This document shows, in pieces, positions 13,374-24,003 of a stretch of 46,784 nucleotides of DNA. Below the pieces are notes generated by a model. The model did no database searches and had not been told where the DNA came from. It saw nothing but the letters and a program-made list of their open reading frames with translations. Origin of the DNA: Tubiluchus corallicola (Eukaryota; Priapulida; Priapulimorpha; Priapulimorphida; Tubiluchidae); the NCBI GenBank assembly GCA_030141605.1, contig JAQGDQ010000801.1:47501-94284 (forward strand). Reading direction: 5' to 3'. Each line of letters starts with the position of its first letter. Within the stretch, counting starts at the first letter, position 1. The position numbers and the translations under genes were made by a program.

Positions 13374-14000
13374 AAGCAAAACTGGACCCAAACTTAAATG
13401 TAGGTCAAAACAATCTACTCTTTAAAATATTGAAAAGAAACGTACCATTTTTTCAAAAATGACTTACGTGAAAGAATTATTACCACACAAGCACAATTTC
13501 ACGTTCGCGCCACTAGTTCTTCACTGTTACATGCAATTCGCCATTCACTTGTTAGATGGGCACTAGTGCCTGCATTTCAGAAACACATTCCATAAAAAAC
13601 AGGTGCTGTACCTTCCAGTTCAGATATGTTAGTTTTTGACGAACTAAACACGTTCGACGGCTCATGTGTGAGTACAACGATAAATTTGAAATTTGAATTT
13701 TTATCTTAAAACTTGTCTAGTTTTAGTACAACAAATTGAATATCTTACAGTAGCACTGTACTTCAATTCTCGCTTTCACAAACACGTGCAACACGGTCAT
13801 GGAATATTTTTGCTGTTGAAAATTGTTAGTTTGTGATGTCATCAATAGTTGGGCTCGCCCGCCGTTAATTAATTTTTTAATTTATTATTTAATGATCAGA
13901 AACGCTTTTGCAGTATTAATGCTGTTAAAATGTATACTTTTTATCGGACTTGAAGTTGGGTTAGTACATGAAAAATCATCCTGTCTTCCTTTAAAGCTGT
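13374..14000 (+). repeat. Dispersed repeat R1, copy 4 (near full length)
   Basis: Starts GCAAAACTGGACCCAAACTT and ends AAAATCATCCTGTCTTCC plus TTTAAAG. All internal landmarks are present in order: GCGCCACTAGTTCTTC, CCTGCATTTCAGAAAC, TTTTAGTACAACAAATTG, AAACACGTGCAACACGGTC, and GATGTCATCAATAGTTGGGC. Together with copies 2, 5 and 6 it defines the ~620-bp consensus. Confidence 0.85.
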
Positions 14001-14092
14001 TCGAATCGTAGTTTTAATCGAAACCACGGGAGGCGCAAAAGTACAATGATTTTCCGCGCGTCCGCAAGCCAGAAAGGTCTTAAGGGATTTGC

Positions 14093-14160
14093 AACTGTGG
14101 CTCGAACAATGCATTGTGGGAAGCACAACTGTGGCTCGAACAATGCATTGTGGGAAGAGT
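14093..14160. repeat. 34-bp perfect tandem duplication
   Basis: Two adjacent copies of AACTGTGGCTCGAACAATGC plus ATTGTGGGAAG (period 34 bp), identical over nearly their full length, so recent. Confidence 0.85.
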
Positions 14161-14566
14161 CCGGCAGCAATGTGTACAGATACTACAAACTTCAGAAACT
14201 GGCAAACTTGGACAGCTTTAGGCACATTGAAATAGTTCACAGCATTATACAATGCTGCAGGTTTATGCTTACATAACGTTAACAATAAAGCAAACACAAT
14301 CTACCTAGTCCTAAATGAACAGGTATTCGCATGATGTCTATGCATCTAGGTCACTGGCTCAGTGGAAAGCTGGTTGGAAATTGTTTTAATTACAGACTCG
14401 CTTAAGAGATAATTTCACACGAAATTGCAAAACCTGGAAAGGAAAATTATCCAGTTTTCTTTTGTGCGTTTCGGTAAAGTATTTTAATTGAACGTTTTGA
14501 CGTTGTGCGTTATGTTGCTCTAGGCTAGTGACTACTCCCACGCGATCCATAGGCGTACGGGACGAT

Positions 14567-14712
14567 GTTTCATCAGAGGGGCAGGTGGAGTTTGTCCGGA
14601 AAAATTTCTAGGAAGTTTCATAAGAGGGGCAGATCGAATTTGTCCTGAAAATTTTCTAGGAAGTTTCATAAGAGGGCAGATGGAATTTGTTCTGAAAAAT
14701 TTCCAAGTTCCC
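14567..14712. repeat. 48-bp tandem repeat, three copies
   Basis: Three copies with GTTTCATAAGAGGGGCAG, GAATTTGTCCTGAAAA and TTTCTAGGAA landmarks begin at about 14567, 14615 and 14663. No coding or RNA role is evident. Confidence 0.8.
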
Positions 14713-14756
14713 CTAGTTGGAGATAACACGAAATAAGTGCAAACAATTGGTCACAT

Positions 14757-15735
14757 AGTTATTTATTTATTTATTTACTTATTCATTTATTTATTTATTT
14801 ATTTATTTGCTTATTTATTTATTTACTTATTTAATTATTCATTCATTCATTCATTCATTCATTCATTCATTTATTTACTTATTCATTTATTCTTTCAGTC
14901 AATCAATCATTTGTTTATTTATTTACTTACTTATTCATTCATTCATTCATTCATTCATTCATTTATTTATTCATTCGTTCATTCATTCATTCATTCATTC
15001 ATTCATTTACTTACTTATTCATTCATTCATTCATTCATTCATTCATTCATTCATTCATTCATTCATTCATTCATTCATTCATTCATTCATTCATTCATTC
15101 ATTCATTCATTCATTCATTCATTTATTTATTTATTCATTTATTTACTTATTTATTTATTTACTTGCTTGTTCATTCATTCATTCATTCATTTATTTATTC
15201 ATTCGTTCATTCATTCATTCATTCATTCATTCATTTACTTACTTATTCATTCATTCATTCATTCATTCATTCATTCATTCATTCATTCATTCATTCATTC
15301 ATTCATTTATTTATTCATTTATTCATTTATTTACTTATTTATTTATTTACTTGCTTGTTCATTCATTCATTCATTCATTCATTTATTCATTCATTCATTC
15401 ATTCATTCATTCATTCATTCATTCATTCATTCATTCATTCATTCATTCATTTATTTATTTATTTATTTATTTACTTACTTACTTATTCATTCATTCATTC
15501 ATTCATTCAATTATTCATTCATTTATTTATTTATTTATTCATTCATTCATTCATTCATTCATTCATTCATTCATTCATTCATTCATTCATTCATTCATTC
15601 ATTCATTCATTCATTCATTCATTTATTTATTTATTTATTTATTTACTTACTTACTTACTTATTCATTCATTCATTCATTCATTCATTTATTTATTTATTT
15701 ACTTATTCATTCATTCATTCATTCATTTATTCATA
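14757..15735. repeat. ~980-bp tetranucleotide array (ATTC/ATTT/ACTT)
   Basis: Very long array alternating blocks of (ATTC)n, (ATTT)n and short (ACTT)n. Ordered block combinations recur, for example ATTT block, ATTC-GTTC-ATTC, then ATTTACTTACTT near 14960-15020 and near 15190-15250. The array therefore grew partly by segmental duplication. Open frames (IHSF or LFIY repeats) are by-products. Confidence 0.95.
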
Positions 15736-15739
15736 ACCT

Positions 15740-16185
15740 AGCAGTTATGCTAACCACATAATACAATATAAAGTCACTTGTAATATAATTAAAATCATAA
15801 AATCACAGCTATATAACAAATACATAAATATAACAAATATCATTAAACGAGAAAAAAGAAACTTAAAAACCTAAAAAACCCTAAAAGAAACTTAAGACAC
15901 GTATGTTGGTATAGACTTAAAAGTGTCTAAAAACAACATATTTGTACTTAAATCACAATAAAGACTTATCTGGCTTTGGTGAACTATAACTAATAGCTGA
16001 TACTATTATTAAGTTTCAAACTATTAAAACTTTGTCGTTTAAGATACACGTTAGTTGCTGGTAAGAATAGAAATAATACAGAACCTAAGCAGTTTTTTAT
16101 ATTGGAAGTTTAAATTTTGAAATTTTAAAACTGAATTTTTTGCCCTTGAAATAACCAGCCTTTGCCCTGAGGACAACTGCGCCTA
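15740..16185. other. No recognisable feature
   Basis: AT-rich unique sequence with no supportable gene. Confidence 0.45.
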
Positions 16186-16194
16186 TGGCCACAT

Positions 16195-16508
16195 CTCTAC
16201 CGGTACCTAGTCATGTTACACTACCGGTACCTAGTCATGTTATACTACCAGTTCCTAGTCATGTTACACTACCAGTACCTAGTCATGTTACACTACCGGT
16301 CCTAGTCGTGTTACACTACCGGTACCTAGTCATGTTACACTACCGGTTCCTAGTCGTGTTACACTACCAGTACCTAATCATGTTACACTACCGGTACCTA
16401 GTCATGTTACACTACCGGTACCTAGACATGTTACACTACCGGTTCCTAGTCGTGTTACACTACCAGTACCTAGTCATGTTACACTACCGATACCTAGTCG
16501 TGTTACAC
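16195..16508. repeat. 24-bp minisatellite with GGTACC core, about 13 copies
   Basis: Unit GGTACCTAGTCATGTTACAC plus TACC, with GGTTCC, AGTACC and GTCGTG variants that themselves recur in an order suggesting larger block duplications. The 24-bp period keeps a frame open (LPVPSHVT), but there is no start context or flanking gene. Confidence 0.9.
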
Positions 16509-16519
16509 TCGCTGGTTTA

Positions 16520-17120
16520 TTAAAATGCTTCGTTTCGTTTCTGGCAGTTTTTTACAACATTAAAAACGAGCTGGAATAATAGAATATGTTTTGGTAAAAT
16601 ACTAGACAGTTTTGTTTTAAAAAATAACAAAGATTCGACGGGTCGAACAATGGCCAACGACGAAGGGACGAACTGAAATGATAGTGGTGTTTTTTTCGAA
16701 GCGCCCGGTAATTAGAACTGGTTTGAATATTTATACTGCACATTAACTGGAATTAGCTTCATAAATTTTTGCATATTATGAAATGCGGCAGCTTAAATAG
16801 AGCAGAAATGTTAATTATCGTGGTGGTGCTAATACGGTTAGTGTATGACTGACCCTAGGCATCGAAACACTGTAAAACTGTCACCTGCCACGTGGCGTGA
16901 CACAATGTGGCGCAGTATTGTTTAAGTATTGATTTAAGTGCTATTTCAACTTATTGCCAGTATAACGAATGTTTATTAGCAAAGATGTGACCTGCAAAAA
17001 CTCGTGTGTAATCTACAATTTTGATGTTATGAATTTTATTTATAATCGATAATCAGAAAGCGTTTATATTTGTAAAAGGCGTTTTGAAATCGTAGTATTA
17101 TCAGACTTACTTAAGTTGCA
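16520..17120. other. No recognisable feature
   Basis: Unique sequence with no supportable gene or RNA. Confidence 0.45.
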
Positions 17121-17123
17121 AAG

Positions 17124-17318
17124 ATAACCTCTCTTGTGTGAGCTAAAATTATCACTGTATCACTTATGCAATGGAAGTGGTGCTGACAAACCTTTGGATA
17201 TAGAAGTGTCTAGTTTTTTTGCTGGATTACTGCTGTGTTTACCTGTCTTGAAGACAGATTTCTTTTATTTTAGAATTCTGCGTGTCAATTGTCTAATGCA
17301 GACATAACTTGCATATAA
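17124..17318. repeat. Dispersed repeat R4, copy 1, with GAT tail
   Basis: About 195 bp closely matching 19389-19590, with shared AAGATAACCTCTCTTG, AAAATTATCACTGTATCAC, TTGGATATAGAAGTGT, TTACCTGTCTTGAAGACA and CTAATGCAGACATAACTTGC. In both copies it runs directly into ATAATGATGATG microsatellite, like a retroelement 3' end with a trinucleotide tail. Confidence 0.75.
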
Positions 17319-17535
17319 TGATGATGATAGTGGTGGTGGTGGTGGTGGTGATGATGATGATGATGATGATAATGATGATGATGATGATGACGGTGGTGGT
17401 TGTGGTGGTGATGATGATGATGATGATGATGATGGTGATGATGGTGGTGGTAGTTGTGATGATGATGATTGTGATGATGGTGATGATGATGATAGTGGTG
17501 GTGGTGGTGGTGGTGGTGATGATGATGATGATGCC
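17319..17535. repeat. (GAT/GGT)n microsatellite
   Basis: About 215 bp of GAT and GGT triplets in alternating blocks, directly following R4 copy 1. Confidence 0.9.
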
Positions 17536-17837
17536 GATGGTGGTTTGTGACCCATGAAAAAGCCAATATGAAACTCGAAATTTTAGATTTATAAAATGAT
17601 AATCCAAGGCAAGAGGTCGCTTATTAATAAGCCCGTTTTCTCACCACAGATTTTGCAACAATCACATGTCACATAACGCTTCGCCTGATACGCATTTTTC
17701 TTTCTACTGTTGCGTTCAAAATATACAGAATCTCGATACAAAACGAACAGAATTGGTTGCCAGAAAGACTTTAATTTCAATAAAAATCTTTAAAGGTGGC
17801 TGCTCTCTTCTCTATACGGCGTGACACTGAATTAAAA

Positions 17838-18117
17838 TAAACCGTTCCACGTTGAGAGGTAGCGTTCTGCGTTAAAATAAACCGTTCCACGTTGAGAGGT
17901 AGCGTTCTGAGTTAAAACAAACCGTTCCACGTTGAGAGGTAGCGTTCTGCGTTAAAATAAACCGTTCCACGTTGAGAGGTAGCGTTCTGAGTTAAAACAA
18001 ACCGTTCCACGTTGAGAGGTAGCGTTCTGCGTTAAAATAAACCGTTCCACGTTGAGAGGTAGCGTTCTGAGTTAAAACAAACCGTTCCACGTTGATAGGT
18101 AGCGTTCTGAGTTAAAA
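17838..18117. repeat. 40-bp minisatellite with an 80-bp higher-order dimer
   Basis: Seven near-identical copies of a 40-bp unit containing AACCGTTCCACGTTGAGAGG and TAGCGTTCTG. Copies alternate between endings GCGTTAAAATA and GAGTTAAAACA, so the working unit is an 80-bp dimer. The final copies break the alternation (GATAGG, then GAG twice). Confidence 0.9.
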
Positions 18118-18119
18118 CC

Positions 18120-18536
18120 ATCGAAAAAAGAAAATAATCATTAAAAATGAATTAGTGGGGCAAGAAAAATGGAAAATATGGCAAAATTTATAAAGTATTT
18201 TTGCTGACTGACATACATTATTCTTCGCAAAAAGTGTGATAATAAACTCTCTTTTTATGACAGCCATATTAATTCTACTGTATGTGATCAGAAATAATGC
18301 CATTGTATACCAAGTTGAGTATAATCAATGCTGTTCCCTGGTTACGATGACTTGAATACGAACTACTTTCTGGTGGAATAATACACCCGTCACGCGGTCC
18401 GTGATGAAGCTGACGTGAAGAGACTTAAATCATTGGCCTACATTAAAACAAGAGTTCGTCTGATCCCTGTTCGTTATTTTAGATTTCGAAAACCAGAATA
18501 AAAATAAGTTTTCAGTTCAGGTTATTATGCCGTATT
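18120..18536. other. No recognisable feature
   Basis: Unique sequence between a minisatellite and a LINE 3' tail. No supportable gene. Confidence 0.45.
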
Positions 18537-19360
18537 TATCATCATCATCCAATGAATCACACGCCCAGTGACATGATTCTGCTCACCTCCCTATGCTAGA
18601 TCATCATCATCATCATCATCCAATGAATCACACGCCCAGTGACATGATTCTGCTCACCTCCCTATGCCAGGACTCCCTACGCGCTGCAATGCCCCAAGTA
18701 CATTTATTTCTAAGGATCAATGCTGAAGTGTTTAAATCTTTCTGTGCAAAATCTAAATATGTTAACATTTGTCCTCCTGCAGGTTTTTTAGCTGGTTCTA
18801 TGGCTTGTTGAAGAGCTATCTTCACTGGAATATCATCTGGTAGTCTAGCATATGCCCAATCCATCTTAAACAGCGTCTTTTTATTTTTCTTGTCCAAGGT
18901 TCTTCTTTTATTTCTTCATATAGATCTTTGTTTGAAATTTTCTTTGGCCATCTAATACCCAAAATGTTTCTGTAATTTCGCGTTTGAAACGCATCGATTT
19001 CAGCTTTATGATTTGCTTTTAATGTCCAGAGCTCAGAGTTATACAGAAATACAGTTTCAACTCAGGCTGAGAATATTCTAATTTTTGTTTCCAAAGAAAT
19101 CTTCCTATTCTCAAAACTTTTGTGAGTTTTGAGATAGCTGATAATGCCATTATCTTCCGTCTTGATATGTCGTCTTCTGTTGCCAGCAGACTGCCGAGAT
19201 ACTTGCATCTTTGCAATGATTCATCACCATGGCGTGTCATGTCAAACTCTTCAGTTTTATTTTTGTTTACAACGAGATCCATTCTGTTCAGTATTGACAA
19301 ATGTCTGTTACAGACAGTCCTCCATATTTGGAATGCGTGTTGCTGTAAAATGACTAGTTA
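18537..19360 (-). mobile_element. LINE 'B' 3' remnant with duplicated 3' end
   Basis: Minus-strand remnant of a non-LTR reverse transcriptase C-terminus. About 19300-19100 encodes NKNKTEEF, then CKYLGSLLATEDDISRRK, a conserved LINE pattern. After a frame break, the RWIGHML-type region and the final SRIMSL-V segment match the copy at 32.0-32.5 kb. The element ends CACACGTGATTCATTG-like sequence followed by a (GAT)n tail, seen here as ATCATC. The last ~58 bp plus tail are present twice in tandem (18547-18600 and 18601-18667). Frameshifts and truncation make it inactive. Confidence 0.85.
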
Positions 19361-19388
19361 AGATTTGCTTTCACACAATTTTTGTGAC

Positions 19389-19590
19389 TAAGATAACCTC
19401 TCTTGCCTCTCTTGTGTGCTAAAATTATCACTGTATCACTTATGCGACGGAAGTGGTGCTGACAACCTTTGGATATAGAAGTGTGTAGTTTTTACTGGAA
19501 CACTGCTGCGTTTACCTGTCTTGAAGACAAATTTCTTTTATTTTAGAATTCTGCCTGTCAATTGTCTAATGCAGACATAACTTGCATATA
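19389..19590. repeat. Dispersed repeat R4, copy 2
   Basis: Second copy of the ~200-bp R4 sequence (see 17124), again ending in CTTGCATATAATGATGATG. Both lie within 2.3 kb and flank the LINE B remnant, so an alternative reading is a local duplication. Confidence 0.75.
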
Positions 19591-19692
19591 ATGATGATGG
19601 TAGTGGTGATGATGACGATGATGATAGTGGTGGTGGTGATAATGACGATGAGAGTAATGATGATATATATATATATATATATATATTATATA
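19591..19692. repeat. (GAT)n followed by (AT)n microsatellite
   Basis: GAT/GGT triplets to about 19660, then roughly 13 AT dinucleotides, directly after R4 copy 2. Confidence 0.85.
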
Positions 19693-20009
19693 CTTATTGT
19701 AAATTAATTACTGTATGTGTATGTCAGTACCTTAGATGTTGTATCATTGAGCTTATACATAAAACTTTGATGTATAATCGAGTCTGTCTTTAGCTTAAAA
19801 AATTGAATCTAACTTCTATAATTGCTTCCTTACTAACGTAGTATATGTTTTATAAACTTATATATATATATGTGTGTGTAATTATATCTTTGTAAACAGT
19901 GTATGCATAGTGTAAATTGTAATTGTAATTACCCAATAAATATGTTAAAAATGTTGTATATTATACACAGTTTACTGAACACTAGAGTACAGTATAGACT
20001 AAAACAACA

Positions 20010-20145
20010 TGTCTTCACCACCGGTCCAATTGTAAACTGTAGGTTCCTGGTTCAAATCCAGACTGTACTCAAACTTTTTCACATTTCATGTCTTTCAGAA
20101 TTGATTTGAAAGTTTTATCACCTGTGGGGTTTGTGTCATGATTAA
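20010..20145 (+). mobile_element. tRNA-derived SINE, copy 2
   Basis: A B-box-like GGTTCAAATCC at about 20050 follows a degenerate head, then CTGTACTCAAACTTTTTCAC, ATTTCATGTCTTTCAG, AGTTTTATCA and GGTTTGTGTCATGATTAATA. This body is shared with the minus-strand copies at 7.75 and 30.05 kb. Confidence 0.6.
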
Positions 20146-20149
20146 TAAT

Positions 20150-20510
20150 AACCTCATCATTAAGATTATAACATGACCATGTTGATATTCCCACTTGATT
20201 AATGATAACTGCTCGGTAAATTGTTTATGATATGAAAAGCTACTAACTGGGGCAAAGAGTTAAACGATTGAATTCTTCGTCTAAATATTTATTCCGGCAA
20301 CGTCCATTGTCAAAGTCACTGAACTGTTTGTGTAAAATGGTCTGACAGGTTCGTACCGCCTTGTTGTCAGTTAAGAGTTTCTCTTATGAGTTGTACAGTT
20401 AGCAGGATGTACAGTGAGGAATCATTGGATTTTATTTAACCTAGTTATTTCATTTATTTCATTTTTTATTTCAATTTTCCAAGCCAACGAGTTTCAAAAG
20501 TTTAATAATT
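20150..20510. other. No recognisable feature
   Basis: Unique AT-rich sequence with no supportable gene. Confidence 0.45.
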
Positions 20511-20511
20511 T

Positions 20512-20717
20512 GTAATAAATAATAATAATAATAATAATAATGGTAGCACTAGTAGTAGTAGTAATAGTAAGTAATAGTAATAGTAATAGTAATAGTAATA
20601 GTAATAGTAATAGTAATAGTAATAGTAATAGTAATAGTAATAGTAATAGTAATAGTAATAGTAATAGTAATAGTAATAGTAATAGTAATAGTAATAGTAA
20701 TAGTAATAATTATAATA

Positions 20718-20802
<85 letters not shown>

Positions 20803-20816
20803 TGATAATAATAATA
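20512..20816. repeat. (AAT)n and (TAGTAA)n compound microsatellite
   Basis: Starts with AAT triplets, then about 22 copies of the hexamer AGTAAT, then roughly 30 AAT triplets. It ends immediately before a 5'-truncated LINE C copy. Poly-Asn/Ser frames are repeat artefacts. Confidence 0.95.
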
Positions 20817-20851
20817 ACGTGACTAACTACAAGAACATTTTTCATTTGGTA

Positions 20852-21070
20852 AACCTGCAATTTCAGTGCATCATACGCGCATGAGAATCGGATTTTCTCA
20901 GCTAAACTATGACCTTTTCTCTAAAGGCTGTAAAGATAATAACGGTCATCCAATATTGCCGAATTGTAACTGTGGATTTCGATTTGAGTCTGTTGAACAC
21001 TTTTTGTTGCACTGCCCATTATATTAACAAACTAGGGTTGTTATGTTTGATAAACTAAATGAAAGTTTAT
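20852..21070 (+). mobile_element. LINE 'C' fragment, copy 2
   Basis: A ~220-bp fragment matching 6157-6383. In the intact frame it encodes RMRIGFSQLNYDLFSKGC followed by CNCG-x6-ESVEHFLLHCPLY, a classic LINE reverse transcriptase C-terminus. A TAA then interrupts where copy 1 reads CAA. Its 5' end abuts the AAT array. Both ends are truncated, so it is a dead fragment. Confidence 0.8.
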
Positions 21071-21476
21071 ATTACGTACTAAACGCTTCCAGTAGTTTCT
21101 ATCTGATATGAAATGCATCAGTCTTAAATATTCGTACATTAATATTATCTAACCGTCATTTTCTACAAATGTCTAATGTAATCTTGTAGTAAAACTTGTC
21201 AGCTTGTGTAGTTATAGTCTATTCTTACTGTAAATGTTCTTGTAAATAGTGTATAAAGTCTGTTGTGGTGAGGATCCTAAATCATGTTGTTCAAAGTCTC
21301 TGATCCAATCCTGTAATAAATTATGTTCAAACTAAACTAAGTATGAGATTTTTCTTTAATAATCTCTATTATTTACGTTAAGTATTAAATTTGCATTAAT
21401 GGAAGTCTAGTTTGCTCCAAACACGCTAAATGGGACAGACAGTATCAAGTCTTTAATGTTGTTTTTCTTTTCACAG

Positions 21477-23705
21477 GAAGAGGTACGACGGCAAGGAGAA
21501 GCCATCACCAGACAGATAATGGAGCTGTACGCCTCCTTCGGGAAGCACCAGATGGTGGACCAGCAACTGCAACATCTCCTTCAGTGCACTAATGGACTAC
21601 TTCCCCACAGAGCCTCGCGCATGCGCAGTGTTGACGTGTCTAGCGGTGATCATTTAGGCACCGGGATAGACGATTCGTTTAACGACGAACTTACTGCGTG
21701 TGATGAACAACATTATGGCAGGGCGGGTAGTCGGTGTTCACTTATAGACGAAATATCGTCCATTAATAAAGGACACTCTACCAGTGCAAGCGATGTGGGT
21801 GTTGAACCATTTGATGAAGTAACAGCAAGTGATGAACCAGTTGCTAACAATAAGCAACGAACTTCAGAAATGCCGTACTTTCATACGACGTCGAGTTCTA
21901 TAGACAGTGGCTACAAAAGTCCTTCTGATTATGGCAGTGCAAGTTCCTACAATTGTGAGAAAAATGGCGACTGCCCCGCACCTGGTGACGAAAGCACATC
22001 AACGTATTGTGAACAGGACGTGTTTCAAAATCAACAGGACCTACTAGATCGACTGAATGATTCTGGTTTTTATGATTGTTCTTTGGATTTGTTGATGTAT
22101 TTGAGAGCGTCTCTAAATGCTTTGCAAATGAGACGCTTGTCCACAGCAAATGCCGACGCGGACACCCTCCCAACTACAGACGAGAGACGACTAAGTTATG
22201 CTGAGTCAACCATCACGGCATCTAGTACAAGAACCAACAGTTCTGGATCACAGTGCCGCACGGTTAGTACACAAACACTTGTAAACGACTCACCGCGCTC
22301 AAGCCCCAACGGTGCATTAAAATCCAGATGCAAGGAGGACCAAGATGCGGATGCGATCCCTGCATCTGAGAAAGAAACAAGATTTGACTCAAAGGGACGA
22401 CCGCAAGTTTCTGAAGGTTCCGAGATTTCGTGTGATGATACAGCAGGAAACGTGAGCAATGATGAAATAAAGAGAAAGAAAGCTTGCAAGGAATCACACA
22501 GTGTGCAGTACTACGACAGTAGTACAGAAAAATCTGTTAAATTCAAAGAACCACTAGTTACAACACAAGATTTCATTCTGTCAAAGAAAAATGAACTTAA
22601 CTACAATGTTAGAAATGATCTGCAGAATGAAAACGGGGCAATGAAAAAGAAGAAACAATGCACGGGCAGCCATAATTTTGGTTCATTGTGTTGTCACAGT
22701 GGACACATGACCACAACTTCAGATGCTAATCAGAAATCACTGTGGTCACAAAACGTATCAGCTGGTTGCATAAAGATGGGAGGACGGATGCTGCAGGACA
22801 AAAACAAAATGAAGAAGTCAGCGATGAAACAAAAACAGCCCGAGGTTGTGAAAAATTCTAATAAATTAAAATCCACGACTGAAATAGTACGCGGTGTTAT
22901 GGATGACATGGAAAAATTGTACGTAGCGAGCGATCCAGCAACGGATAAGCCAATGACATCCACTAGAAGTGCTTACGGACCTGCTGCTGCTTACCACATA
23001 TACGAAGAGATTCCTGATCATAACCATTATCAACCGTCACTTGTAAAGACCACAGGAGAAGCACCGCCGCCATTGCCGGACCGGCCATTCCGGACACCAG
23101 AGAAACACGCGAAGACGGCCACAAAAGTACAAGAAGTTCAGAAAGTGAAACCGCCTAGTCTTGAAGCCATAGACAAAATCAAAAACTTAAAATCTTACAT
23201 ATCAGGATTGATCGATTCCAGGAGGAAAGACAACAGCGGACAAGGTCAACAAAATCACGACAGTTACGGATTCTGCAAACCCGTCCAGGAACTGGGAAAA
23301 TGTGAGATTAACTTCCTGAAGGAACCCGATGAAACCCTGCGCAGGAGATTACTTGGCGAGGACGATACTAAATCTGGCACGTGTTCAACTTTAAACGGTT
23401 ATAACAACGACATATGCAATATTAGCGATACTTACAATCTGGACGTTACGGGAAACATCCTATTTTCCTCCCCGTTTAAGAGGGAAATGGTTCGGGCAAG
23501 CCTGCGTGTGGAGAAATCCAGACAAAACCGCAAAGAAGCATCGAAATGTCGTCAGAATTTATACAGTCTGGTAAACAAAGCTCAATACAGACAAAACATC
23601 GCGCGTCATCTGGAAGACGAGTGGAATGTGTTGAATAAAATGGACGCCACCACCGCAGACCTGGCGCCACCTATTGTAAAGGGAGTAAATAGTTGCCAGG
23701 TGTAA
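21477..23705 (+). CDS. Terminal exon of a large protein of unknown function (742 codons)
   Basis: This is a 3' terminal exon. A pyrimidine-rich tract and acceptor (TTTTTCTTTTCACAG) end at 21476, the frame opens at GAAGAGGTA in phase 0, and it runs 742 codons to TAA. The upstream exons are not recognisable, so the N-terminus is missing. The first ~50 residues (EEVRRQGEAITRQIMELYAS and onward) look like a helical or coiled-coil segment. The middle is long, polar, Ser/Asn/Asp-rich and probably disordered, with a hydrophobic patch (DLLMYLRASLNALQMRRL) near residue 210. Around residue 510 is YHIYEEIP, a possible phosphotyrosine site, followed by APPPLPDRPFR, a good SH3-binding motif. The C-terminus is basic and helical (KREMVRASLRVEKSRQNRKE and onward). 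No signal peptide, membrane span or catalytic motif is seen. An intracellular scaffold or adaptor is an inference. Codon use and length leave little doubt that it is coding. Confidence 0.85.
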   Translation, partial: EEVRRQGEAITRQIMELYASFGKHQMVDQQLQHLLQCTNGLLPHRASRMRSVDVSSGDHLGTGIDDSFNDELTACDEQHYGRAGSRCSLIDEISSINKGHSTSASDVGVEPFDEVTASDEPVANNKQRTSEMPYFHTTSSSIDSGYKSPSDYGSASSYNCEKNGDCPAPGDESTSTYCEQDVFQNQQDLLDRLNDSGFYDCSLDLLMYLRASLNALQMRRLSTANADADTLPTTDERRLSYAESTITASSTRTNSSGSQCRTVSTQTLVNDSPRSSPNGALKSRCKEDQDADAIPASEKETRFDSKGRPQVSEGSEISCDDTAGNVSNDEIKRKKACKESHSVQYYDSSTEKSVKFKEPLVTTQDFILSKKNELNYNVRNDLQNENGAMKKKKQCTGSHNFGSLCCHSGHMTTTSDANQKSLWSQNVSAGCIKMGGRMLQDKNKMKKSAMKQKQPEVVKNSNKLKSTTEIVRGVMDDMEKLYVASDPATDKPMTSTRSAYGPAAAYHIYEEIPDHNHYQPSLVKTTGEAPPPLPDRPFRTPEKHAKTATKVQEVQKVKPPSLEAIDKIKNLKSYISGLIDSRRKDNSGQGQQNHDSYGFCKPVQELGKCEINFLKEPDETLRRRLLGEDDTKSGTCSTLNGYNNDICNISDTYNLDVTGNILFSSPFKREMVRASLRVEKSRQNRKEASKCRQNLYSLVNKAQYRQNIARHLEDEWNVLNKMDATTADLAPPIVKGVNSCQV

Positions 23706-23892
23706 TTATTAATGTAAATGTTTGTATATAGTTTGATTGCGTTGTAGAATGTCATAGTGATTTTTAATTCTAACAAACATAAGTAATATTTTAACTGTGA
23801 TTATATTGTCAAGTTGATGACGTAGTAATATAAATTTAATAACCAGTGTGTTGATATTTATTCGTGTTGACAAATATAGTAATGACAATAAA
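23706..23892 (+). terminator. 3' UTR and polyA signal of the 21.5-kb gene
   Basis: AATAAA at 23887-23892, about 180 bp after the stop codon, is followed by a GT-rich stretch (AGTGTTTTTTGTGC) fitting a downstream element. This supports the preceding exon as terminal. Confidence 0.75.
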
Positions 23893-24003
23893 GGACGATA
23901 ATTATAGCACTAAGTGTTTTTTGTGCTGCTATTGATTTTAAAATATTTCGTACAGTTTATGTACAAAGAAGTAAATTTCAACTGTAATGCTGCTGACATA
24001 CCT

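Noticed and set aside
13941-14297. 118-codon minus-strand frame
   Set aside because: It overlaps the end of a dispersed repeat (R1) and a 34-bp duplication, with no protein-like features.
14737-15761. 334-codon frame of IHSF/YLFI repeats
   Set aside because: Translation of a tetranucleotide array. Similar long frames exist in other phases.
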